Of a stretch of DNA of 64,000 nt, positions 1-7,901 are shown piece after piece. The position numbers and the translations under genes were made by a program. The stretch's first letter is position 1, and the number at the start of each line of letters is the position of its first letter. The DNA is from Pseudaminobacter soli (ex Zhang et al. 2022) (lineage in GTDB: Bacteria; Pseudomonadota; Alphaproteobacteria; Rhizobiales; Rhizobiaceae), in contig NZ_JABVCF010000015.1 in the NCBI RefSeq assembly GCF_014595955.1, positions 80,681 through 144,680 on the forward strand, given 5' to 3'. The notes below the pieces were generated by a model that did no database searches, was not told the origin of the DNA, and was given only the letters and a program-made list of their open reading frames with translations.

Positions 1-64
1 GGAGGCGTCCAGTTCATGACGATGTCTGTCGACAAGGTCGTGGCTACCCGTGGCTCAACCGTCT

Positions 65-2344
65 TCAATTCGCTAGCTGGACCGAACTTGGGACCGTGTC
101 TCGGCCCCTCGGCATTGCGACCGAGGCATTGAAGATCTGCGGCAGTACACGCTCCCTCGGGCCGAACATGCTCATCTGCCCGTCCTTCATCGACAGGACA
201 AAGTCCGCGGCAGTGAGGATGTTCTGCCGGTGCGCCACCATAACCACGATTCCTCCGCGTGCCTTGACCCCGAGGATTGCCGCGCCAAGCGCGATGTCGC
301 CTTCGATGTCAAGATTGGAGTTCGGCTCGTCGAGGACCACCAGGAAGGGGTCGCCGTAGAGCGCGCGCGCGAGGGCGACACGCTGGCGCTGCCCGGCGGA
401 AAGCGCTGCTCCGCCCTCGCCGATCTGTGTCTCGTAGCCATTGCCGAGACTGACAATCAGGTCGTGGATGCCCGCTGAGCGCGCGGCAGCAACAATGGCG
501 TTTGCGTCTGGCTCCGGATCGAAGCGGGCGATGTTGGCGGCAACTGTCCCCGCAAACAATTCGACATCTTGGGGCAGATAGCCGACATATCGGCCGAGGC
601 GCTCTGACGACCACTGATCGAGCGCGGCACCATCGAGCTTGATGCGGCCCGCCAGCGGCCGCCAGGCGCCGACCAGCCCGCGAACGAGGCTCGATTTGCC
701 GGAGCCGCTTGGTCCGATGATGCCCAGTACCGAGCCCGCCTCGAGACGGAGCTCGACGCCCTGCACGATGATCCGTTGTGCGCCCGGCGCTCCGAGCGTG
801 ATGCGCTCGACCGTCAAGTTCGATCGGGGCGCCGGAAGTGCCATTGGTTGGGCATCCTGAGGCAGGCGGGCAAGCAATTGGCTCAACCTGCGCCAGCTTT
901 GGCGTGCGCCTACGAAATTGCGCCAATGGGCAATGGCAAGATCGACGGGCGCGAGCGCGCGACCCGACAGAATCGAGCCGGCGATGATGATTCCGGCCGT
1001 GGCTTCGCCATGGATCACCAACCAGGCGCCCACCCCTAACATTGCTGACTGGAGCATCAGCCGCAGGACCTTGGCAACGCTGCCGAAGCCGCCCGCGATA
1101 TCGCTGACGCGCTGTTGCTGGGCGAGATACTGCCGGCTAGCATACCGCCAATGGTCGTGCAGGCGCCTGCCCATGCCCATCGCGGCAAGCACCTCGGCGT
1201 TACGGCGGCTCGCCTCGACCAGGCTATTGCGCCGGACGCTGCTCAAAACCGCACCTCCCATCGGTTTGCGCGTGAAGACTTCGGTTGCGGCCGTCAGCGT
1301 GACCAGCACGATAGTCCCACAAACGGCAGTCACCCCGAGCGTCGGATGGAAGCTCCATATGATCGCGAGATAGAAGGGCAACCATGGCAGATCGAAGAGC
1401 GCGGTGGGTCCGGCGCTGGAGAGAAATGTCCGGATAATGTCGAGATCACGTTGCGGCTGCAGCCCGTCCCCCTGCTGGCCAGCAACCAATGGCAGCCGCG
1501 TAATGGCGGTGAATACGCGCCCCCCGACCGCCTCGTCCATTTCGGCGCCGATCCTTGTCATTATGCGGCCGCGCACAAGGTCGATCACTGCCTGCCCGAT
1601 GAACAGGACGCTTGCAAGTATCGATATGCCGACCAGGGTCGGAACGCTACGGCTCGGCAGCACGCGGTCATAGACCTGCAGCATATACATGGCGCCCGTC
1701 AGCATGAGGATGTTGCTCGCCGCGCTGAAAAGCGCGACGCCCGCCAGCGCTCCCTTGCAGGATCCCAAGGCGCCGGCCAGTTCCGAACCGGGGATCGGCT
1801 TGGTGACCGCGACAGGGGCTTCGGCACGCAGTTGCGGCAAGCCGATCGCAGAGTAGCCTCCGCCTCGCCGTCTTGGCCGGCGATCGGCAGCCATGAGGAG
1901 CAGCCCTACGGCTCCGGCTGATAGCCAGACCGGTACAGTGTCCACTGAAGTCAAAAGCTGGCGATAGGGCCTCAGGCTGAGCGACTGGTCCGCTGCCAAG
2001 GCCGGTCGGCCGCCACCGTGCATGCCGATCCAGTCCGGCAGAACGCCGGCTGAAACCCAGTTCGGCGACGCCAGCCTTCCGTAATCGACGAAGCGCGGCA
2101 GAAACTCAATTCCCGCACGAGCCAGCACGACGAGGATCAGGACCGCACCAACGATACGCAATCGGCCGAAGGCGCGGCGACGGCGCTGGAGCCGGCGTGC
2201 AATCCCCCGAGGCGCGCCCCCGTTGAGCGCCGACAACGTACGCCGGAGGGCCTGATGGTTCGCCCTGGCCGCCATGGATACCGAGTATTTCCTGTCCACG
2301 GGATTAAGGTCCTGCGTCCGGTGTCGGCAGCGTGTTGCGATCAA
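65..2344 (-). CDS. Type I secretion-like ABC transporter (permease + ATPase), PrtD family
   Basis: This is an inner-membrane ABC half-transporter with fused membrane and ATPase domains. The ATPase shows Walker A GPSGSGKSS, signature LSAGQRQR, Walker B ending DEPNSNLD (the form usual in PrtD-type peptide or polysaccharide-locus exporters) and an AHRQ switch histidine. At 759 residues it is about 180 longer than typical PrtD proteins; the extra N-terminus carries two predicted membrane segments and an Arg-rich linker. A start at position 2275 (MAARANHQ) is a good alternative. It follows the ExoF-like gene by about 40 bases in the same direction, so it is probably cotranscribed with the EPS genes. 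No HlyD-type partner or cargo is visible before the window edge; a short reading frame could begin near base 17 on the minus strand. Confidence 0.9.
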   Translation of the reverse strand: MIATRCRHRTQDLNPVDRKYSVSMAARANHQALRRTLSALNGGAPRGIARRLQRRRRAFGRLRIVGAVLILVVLARAGIEFLPRFVDYGRLASPNWVSAGVLPDWIGMHGGGRPALAADQSLSLRPYRQLLTSVDTVPVWLSAGAVGLLLMAADRRPRRRGGGYSAIGLPQLRAEAPVAVTKPIPGSELAGALGSCKGALAGVALFSAASNILMLTGAMYMLQVYDRVLPSRSVPTLVGISILASVLFIGQAVIDLVRGRIMTRIGAEMDEAVGGRVFTAITRLPLVAGQQGDGLQPQRDLDIIRTFLSSAGPTALFDLPWLPFYLAIIWSFHPTLGVTAVCGTIVLVTLTAATEVFTRKPMGGAVLSSVRRNSLVEASRRNAEVLAAMGMGRRLHDHWRYASRQYLAQQQRVSDIAGGFGSVAKVLRLMLQSAMLGVGAWLVIHGEATAGIIIAGSILSGRALAPVDLAIAHWRNFVGARQSWRRLSQLLARLPQDAQPMALPAPRSNLTVERITLGAPGAQRIIVQGVELRLEAGSVLGIIGPSGSGKSSLVRGLVGAWRPLAGRIKLDGAALDQWSSERLGRYVGYLPQDVELFAGTVAANIARFDPEPDANAIVAAARSAGIHDLIVSLGNGYETQIGEGGAALSAGQRQRVALARALYGDPFLVVLDEPNSNLDIEGDIALGAAILGVKARGGIVVMVAHRQNILTAADFVLSMKDGQMSMFGPRERVLPQIFNASVAMPRGRDTVPSSVQLAN

Positions 2345-2385
2345 GCTATGAGGGCAAACGTTGTTCTTTTGCCGGGCGCCCTAAG

Positions 2386-3822
2386 CTACTGTCCGATAAC
2401 AGCACTCGGCTGCATTCCCGGGCCGGTTCCATCTGGAGCAGCCATGGTTGAGGAATTGAGTGTCTCCGGAGCGTAAAACGCCTTGTTCGCCTCAACCGAG
2501 ACCTCGATCACATCCCCTGGCTTCACTTCCGTATTTTCACTGGCCAAGAGGGTGTGAGCCGATTTCTGGTCGCGCCGGAAGATCGAAATCCGCACGGAGC
2601 CTTGCAGATCGTCAAAGGTCCTCTGTTCACCGTAAGAGAAGAGGAACAGGAGCTTGTCGGCCACGGACCTGATCTGGCTCTGAACCTTTCCCAACTCCAC
2701 TTGCGTGTCCTGGATCTTAGCGATCAGCTCGATTTCATGGCTCTGGCGCTTTCGTCGTATTTCACTCTCCAGGTTCATCATATCCTGCTGCTTCTGCGTC
2801 TGCTGAAGCTCAGACTGCGCAAGGTCAGCGCGGTAGCTGGTCTGCGCCCTTTCCATCGTCAGGATGTTTGTATTTGTGATCAAGCCCTGTTTCCGCATAG
2901 CTCGGAGGGCTTCCAGTTCCTTGAGCTGGATGGTCGCGGTCTTTTCACGCTCCTCCCGAGCCACTGCGATCATGTCTGCTTCTTTCCTGGCCCGAACCAG
3001 CGAGGCCTCGAAATAGGAAATCTCGTCCTTGAACGCGGCCAGTCGCGCCTCCAGTTGCGCCTGCTCGGACGCGACGATCTCTCGGATCAGGCTTGGGCCA
3101 AGTTCGATCGGCGGGTCAGATGGGGCAACAAAGGACTTGTCCTGCCGATTTTCGGCATTCAGACGGGCCAGTTGAACGTTCAGCCGATATTCCTCGAGCG
3201 TCAGGTTTGCGCGCGAACTGCGCAGATCCGCGATTTCCAGGGCCGGTACGCCCCCCCTCGTCGCGCTGGGCCGGAAACCGCCGGCTATGGCAAGGGCATG
3301 GCGAACGGTAATTCCCGGCTGAAACGGGTACGATCCGGGATTCGCCACGGCTCCGGCAATGAAGAACGGCCGATGCTGGCCAATCTCGACTTTCACGAAG
3401 GGTTCCAGGATCAGCTTCTGCTGCTGAAATGCCAGCTGAATGGCCTGGGAAAGAGCACCGGGAGTGAAGCCGCGTGCCGGAATCTCGCCCAATAGGGGAA
3501 GCGATATCGAGCCCGCATCGTCGATGACGACTTCCAACGGATAGGACGGCTCACCGAGCACGGAGACGCGAAGGACGTCGCCGGTGTCGAGAGTGTACCC
3601 CTCGGCATAGGAAATGTCGGCGGTGAGCAAGGCAAGCAATACAACGAGACTGCTGCAGATTGCGCACGCACAACTGGACGCATCCCGAAGCCTTGCAAAC
3701 AACCATCGGCACCAAGACGCGGACAGGAGATTCTGATCGGAACAACGGTTCATCCCTCGTACTCCGGCTGCCACGCATGAGTAGTGTTGGTCGAAGGGGC
3801 GCTCTTCAAAGTGCATCGTCAT
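2386..3822 (-). CDS. Polysaccharide export protein, ExoF/Wza-like with coiled coil
   Basis: This is a periplasmic or outer-membrane export component for EPS. After a hydrophobic N-terminus (about residues 50-72) comes a Poly_export domain starting YTLDTGDVLRVSVLGEP, then an SLBB-type segment (about residues 150-190, beginning FFIAGAVANPGSYPF). A long heptad-rich coiled coil follows (about 245-390), and a beta-rich tail includes EVKPGDVIEVSVE. This architecture is that of rhizobial ExoF rather than of short Wza. The start is uncertain: position 3753 (MNRCSDQN) would put the signal segment closer to the N-terminus. It lies between the glycosyltransferase and the ABC exporter with short gaps, which fits one EPS transcription unit. 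No lipobox cysteine was clearly identified. Confidence 0.85.
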   Translation of the reverse strand: MTMHFEERPFDQHYSCVAAGVRGMNRCSDQNLLSASWCRWLFARLRDASSCACAICSSLVVLLALLTADISYAEGYTLDTGDVLRVSVLGEPSYPLEVVIDDAGSISLPLLGEIPARGFTPGALSQAIQLAFQQQKLILEPFVKVEIGQHRPFFIAGAVANPGSYPFQPGITVRHALAIAGGFRPSATRGGVPALEIADLRSSRANLTLEEYRLNVQLARLNAENRQDKSFVAPSDPPIELGPSLIREIVASEQAQLEARLAAFKDEISYFEASLVRARKEADMIAVAREEREKTATIQLKELEALRAMRKQGLITNTNILTMERAQTSYRADLAQSELQQTQKQQDMMNLESEIRRKRQSHEIELIAKIQDTQVELGKVQSQIRSVADKLLFLFSYGEQRTFDDLQGSVRISIFRRDQKSAHTLLASENTEVKPGDVIEVSVEANKAFYAPETLNSSTMAAPDGTGPGMQPSAVIGQ

Positions 3823-3896
3823 GAATGAGGGCGATCAAGGTCGCGCCTCGGGAAGATCTGCCGTGCTTGCGGTCGCGGTGTCTCGTGAAGGAGGAC

Positions 3897-5048
3897 TCAC
3901 TGGAGCCTCGACGCGAGCACCGACCGGTAAACCATCTCGACGTGTTCGCACATCGCGTCCAACCCCCAGGACGAAAGGTCGGTGCGCCTTGCGCCGTCGG
4001 CCAGCCGGGCGCGAAATGTCTCGTTCTCGAGAAGATCGGCGATGGCCGCCGCCGCGGCACTCACGTCGTCTGCCGGCGTCAGGATTCCATTGACCCCATG
4101 CCGCACAACCTCTTCGATTCCGGGCAAACGCGATGCGACACAGGGGCGGCCGCCCGCCAGGTACTGCATCACGACGCGAGGCAATCCCTCCCGCATCGAC
4201 GTCAGCACACAGACGTCAGCCAGGCTGATCAGGCGTTCGGGCTGGGAATGATAGCCAATCAGACGAATGCTGCGCGCCACGGGCGACCGTGCGATCGCCT
4301 GCTCCACGGCGGGTCGCGCCGGGCCCTCGCCGGCCAGGAGCAGCCGCACGTTCGGAATCCGGTCGACCACCTGCGTGAATGCTTCGATCAACTCGATATG
4401 GCGCTTTCTTGGTTCCAGCGCAGCCAGCATCAGGACCACTGGCGGCTTTGGCGCACCGGCTGCCGTCTCTAGGAGCCGATGCGGTTCCTCCGGCCAGCGG
4501 GCTTGCGAGAATCGGGACAGATCGAAACCGGAGTGGACGATATGGTGCTGATCGGGGCTGCCGATTTGATGGGCCAGACAGATGTCGCGCATCGCCTGGC
4601 TGACATGAATGAAAGCTTGCGTGGGTCTCGCCGCCAGACGTTCAGCGGCCAGGAATGTCATCTTCCGCACATTGCCAACATGCACGAACGGCAGGATGTG
4701 CACGCCATGGATGATGCCTGGAATACTCGCTTGCCCGGCGGCGAGGCGGCCAATGATGCCGGCTTTGCTTTGATGGGTATGCACGATGTCAGGCCGCCTT
4801 TCGCGCATGAGGCCTTTCAGTTGCCCAAAGGCCGAAATGTCATGGGGCGGTGATAACGGGTGAACGAGCGCGTCGAGCGTTACCACCCGAAGGACCCCGG
4901 TAATGGACGCTCTCAAAATCGGGTCATACTCCCGACCGTGAACCAGCGTTACCTCGTGGCCGTTTCGCACTTGAGCGAAGCAGCACGACAACGTGTTCTC
5001 CTCGGAGCCCGCCCGAAGCAGTCGAGTCAGAACATGGACGATTTTCAT
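3897..5048 (-). CDS. Glycosyltransferase family 4
   Basis: This is a retaining GT-B glycosyltransferase, probably adding a sugar to the EPS repeat unit on the cytoplasmic face. The N-terminal Rossmann half starts MKIVHVLTRLLRAGSEENT with DIVHTHQSKAG in the middle. The C-terminal half has VVLMLAALEPRKRH and LADVCVLTSMREGLPRVV. In the usual E-x7-E nucleotide-sugar motif the second glutamate appears to be Gln (EGLPRVVMQ). The start at 5048 was chosen because homologues begin at MKIVHVL; the longer frame to 5162 adds 38 low-complexity residues. The protein is 383 residues, normal for GT4. It is downstream of the HTH-kinase fusion in the minus-strand EPS cluster. The donor and acceptor cannot be deduced. 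Confidence 0.88.
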   Translation of the reverse strand: MKIVHVLTRLLRAGSEENTLSCCFAQVRNGHEVTLVHGREYDPILRASITGVLRVVTLDALVHPLSPPHDISAFGQLKGLMRERRPDIVHTHQSKAGIIGRLAAGQASIPGIIHGVHILPFVHVGNVRKMTFLAAERLAARPTQAFIHVSQAMRDICLAHQIGSPDQHHIVHSGFDLSRFSQARWPEEPHRLLETAAGAPKPPVVLMLAALEPRKRHIELIEAFTQVVDRIPNVRLLLAGEGPARPAVEQAIARSPVARSIRLIGYHSQPERLISLADVCVLTSMREGLPRVVMQYLAGGRPCVASRLPGIEEVVRHGVNGILTPADDVSAAAAAIADLLENETFRARLADGARRTDLSSWGLDAMCEHVEMVYRSVLASRLQ

Positions 5049-5239
5049 GAGACTGGGTCTCGTGATACCGACAGATCGTGAATCCGGGCTGGAGAGGCCG
5101 GAAGCGGAACCGCAACTGTCTTCAGGATTGGTCTTCCCCGTCACCGGGACCGGCTCGTCCATGGAAGGGTTCGGGACGGCCGAACGCCTCGCCGTTACGT
5201 CGTGGGGATGAAGATCGGCGGCTGAACCTCTGCCCTTTC

Positions 5240-7069
5240 CTACAAGGACAACCAGATCCGCCTGAACAGCTCTCGGTTGACCGCCTCTATGCCGGAACTC
5301 GCATCAACGACGCGGATGTCCTTGTCCAAGGCCCGCAACTCCGCCATCAGCGACAACCGCGCATCGAATGCTTCCTTGCTGATCTCTCCCGGCTTCCGGC
5401 TGTCGGACACGGCATGATCGGAAACGAGGTGAAGTGTCAGATGTGGCCGGAATTCTTCCATTTTTTGGTAGAGTTTCTGTTCGAGCCGGGCCAGCGGTGC
5501 CAGGCCGCGGACTAAAGACAGCTTTGGGGGGATCATTGGGCCGTCGAGATAGCCGCTGCGCCGCGCTTGCGGCCACCGGTCGCAAATGACGATCAGGCCG
5601 CGTGTCGCCCATCGATGGGCACGCTTGACGACGGCATATCTCTCAATCGCAATCAGAACGCCCCAGACCGCCAGCCCGGCCCCAAGAATTCCCTGCTTTG
5701 CCCCACGTCGCTGGGATGCCGCCTCGTTGTCGCTCTGGACCGCTGCGGCCTTGAGCTGACGCCTGTGGCGGAAAACAAGACGTTGCAGCACCTTGCGAAG
5801 CCACCATCCGGTGCCTTCTCCGGTCCCGAGATATGCCTTCGCACAGCCGAACTTCCAGCGGAACAGCTTCGTCAGCCGATCGACCTGAGTGCTCTTTCCC
5901 AGCCCGTCCGGGCCGACCAAGGCCACCACGATTCCGCCCGATCCAAGCCGCCTTTTCGCCGGAACGGCACGGGGCATCAGGCGCCCCAGAACGCTCACGG
6001 CACGATACGAAATCTTGCGGACGAGATGGACAGCCGGATCCGCAATCCCGCCACTTCCGGTGAACCCTGACATTTGCCGGATCGAATGCCGCAGCCTAGT
6101 GAGATCTCGGCGGTCAACGGCAAGGCCGTCCCCTTCCTGGCGGATTCTGCAACTCACCATGCCGGTGCGGCCAAACCTGCATTCCGCGACATGCACACCT
6201 TGCTCGCCGGGCACGGCAGGCAGTTTTGCAAGCTGATCCTTCCAGTCACCTGATATGGCGACCCACCGCCTCCAGGGAAGTGCCCAGGCGCGGAAAGCAA
6301 AGCGGGCAATGGCGATCCGGATCTCGTCTTCGGGAGAAACGACAGGGACGGACACTCCGTTCACGGAAGTCCGCTGCCAGCCGGTGATGGCCGAATAGTC
6401 GAATGCCAGATAGCGCTTGCGGAACTTCCAGCCGACACGCACCCCGATATGTGTGTCGAGATGAAGATATCCGCCACACGAAAAGTCGGGCACGAACCAG
6501 TCTTCGCGGCCGGCACAAACATTGTCATGGCAGGACAGGCTCACGCCGCGGAGACCATGGAACCGGTTCACGATCGCGCAAAACGCCGGATAGTCCTGCT
6601 TGTCCACAAGCAGATCTACATCGTCGCGTCCGGCGAGCGCATCCGGCAGGGTCGCGAGGTTCCGGACTATTCCGTATCGCACGCCAGCCTCGTCCAGTGC
6701 TTGAAACAGCGCGGCCGCGACCGGCAGCGAAAGGACGGTTAGGGAAGTGCTGAGAGGCGCGTTTGCGTCTGCTTGAAGCGGGCTGGCGTTCTCCCGGCTT
6801 TCCGGGTTCCCAGGGACCGTGCCCTCCTGAACAGCCCTGCGTCGCCACGCGAATACCTGCTGCGGAGCTATCCCATGCGCCCGCGCGATCGCTGAAACAT
6901 TTACGCCCGGCATTAGCGCTTCCGCCACAATTCCTGCCTTGGCCTCGGTAGACCAATTACGGCGCTGCTGCCGAGGTGAGCCGCTCTGATGCCGGCGCCC
7001 GCCTTGATTTGTCCCCCCGGGCTTAGGTCTCGAATTGCGTTCCAAGGACATCCCGTTCTTGAATGCCAT
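5240..7069 (-). CDS. IS66 OrfA-like HTH domain fused to nucleotidyltransferase/thymidylate-kinase-like protein
   Basis: The 609-residue product has two unlike parts. Residues about 36-84 (RRNWSTEAKAGIVAEAL through QQVFAWRRRA) match the helix-turn-helix of IS66-family TnpA/OrfA proteins. After a Pro/Asn-rich linker (about 85-112), a domain with GRDDVDLLVDK (about 147-157) resembles MNT-type nucleotidyltransferases. It is followed by a P-loop kinase part with Walker A GPDGLGKST (386-394) and a thymidylate-kinase-like DRWP motif. No ATG or GTG start was found between the two parts, and the frame is open throughout, so a true fusion is the simplest reading. The kinase half resembles EPS-locus proteins of unknown substrate. 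The HTH may be a domesticated transposase domain now binding locus DNA; that is inference. Confidence 0.75.
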   Translation of the reverse strand: MAFKNGMSLERNSRPKPGGTNQGGRRHQSGSPRQQRRNWSTEAKAGIVAEALMPGVNVSAIARAHGIAPQQVFAWRRRAVQEGTVPGNPESRENASPLQADANAPLSTSLTVLSLPVAAALFQALDEAGVRYGIVRNLATLPDALAGRDDVDLLVDKQDYPAFCAIVNRFHGLRGVSLSCHDNVCAGREDWFVPDFSCGGYLHLDTHIGVRVGWKFRKRYLAFDYSAITGWQRTSVNGVSVPVVSPEDEIRIAIARFAFRAWALPWRRWVAISGDWKDQLAKLPAVPGEQGVHVAECRFGRTGMVSCRIRQEGDGLAVDRRDLTRLRHSIRQMSGFTGSGGIADPAVHLVRKISYRAVSVLGRLMPRAVPAKRRLGSGGIVVALVGPDGLGKSTQVDRLTKLFRWKFGCAKAYLGTGEGTGWWLRKVLQRLVFRHRRQLKAAAVQSDNEAASQRRGAKQGILGAGLAVWGVLIAIERYAVVKRAHRWATRGLIVICDRWPQARRSGYLDGPMIPPKLSLVRGLAPLARLEQKLYQKMEEFRPHLTLHLVSDHAVSDSRKPGEISKEAFDARLSLMAELRALDKDIRVVDASSGIEAVNRELFRRIWLSL

Positions 7070-7298
7070 TCATTTGCGCTCGAAACAGTCGGGGTTGGCC
7101 CGGAAAGATGCTTGTTCGAATTCTGGTCTGGCTGATGCCGATCAGCTGCAGCCGGAGCATCCCCTCCCCTTTCCCGGCCAGCGCGAGGCTTATTCCTTTT
7201 CGGCAAGCTGCCGCACTGAGGGTGAATTGCTCCATCCCGCGCTGCCGACAATGCCGATCTATGCTGACAAAGAGGATTAAAAAGACAAGTACTCAGTA

Positions 7299-7862
7299 TT
7301 ACGCAGATTGCGTTAGCTTTTCTCGATCAATATATACTGGAACCGACCTATTCATGATTTGAAGAAGAACTCTAACCGCGCCAACTCGGTCAACATGGTC
7401 GAGTATACCAAGTTGGTCTGCGAATGGACCGTGCAATACACGAACTTTTTGACCGGATTGCAGCGATCTTTCTGGGTGAAGTATCCCATCTTTGTCGGTA
7501 GACAGCAGGAAAGCTTCTACGACACCGGTGGGCGCCGGGATAGGTGCGCCATCACTCATCAGAAGCCGCCGCACGCCGATGGTCGAATTGATTGCAGGCC
7601 ATCTCTGTTTCTGGATGTCCAATGAAACGAAGAGATAGCCATCAAAATACGCGCTGCAGACGGTTGTGATCCTACGCGCATGCCGAACAGTTCGCTTGCG
7701 CTTGGGCAGATAGGTTCGAAAGTCTTGCGCCAGCAGATGCCTCTCGGCCATGTCCTCGGAATGCTGACGTGTCTGGACCGCGTACCAACGCGCATTCCAT
7801 CCATCGTCAAATCCCTCAAGCGGTTCCGATACCGAGTTGCGTGTGTCAGCTATCAACATCAT
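7299..7862 (-). CDS. NusG/RfaH-like transcription elongation factor
   Basis: This NusG paralogue probably lets RNA polymerase read through the long EPS operon. The NGN domain starts at WYAVQTRQHSEDMAERHL, with YLFVSLDI and the STIGVRRLL stretch. A C-terminal KOW part follows (SGQKVRVLHGPFADQLGIL). The length of 187 residues is usual for specialised paralogues. Two adjacent ATGs (7862 and 7859) follow a strong GGAGGGG ribosome site; the second has the better spacing. It lies about 40 bases after the Wzc gene on the same strand and before a 229-base leader preceding the fusion gene, as expected for a locus-specific antiterminator. No ops-like site was recognised. Confidence 0.85.
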   Translation of the reverse strand: MMLIADTRNSVSEPLEGFDDGWNARWYAVQTRQHSEDMAERHLLAQDFRTYLPKRKRTVRHARRITTVCSAYFDGYLFVSLDIQKQRWPAINSTIGVRRLLMSDGAPIPAPTGVVEAFLLSTDKDGILHPERSLQSGQKVRVLHGPFADQLGILDHVDRVGAVRVLLQIMNRSVPVYIDREKLTQSA

Positions 7863-7901
7863 CCCCTCCAATCCCCCAGCCGCGCCTGCCTCTACATTTC
7901 C

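Noticed and set aside
1115..1921. Long plus-strand open frame (about 268 codons) opposite the ABC exporter
   Set aside because: It mirrors the coding strand of a clear ABC transporter, is Arg/His/Gln-rich without any domain, and results from high GC third-position bias.
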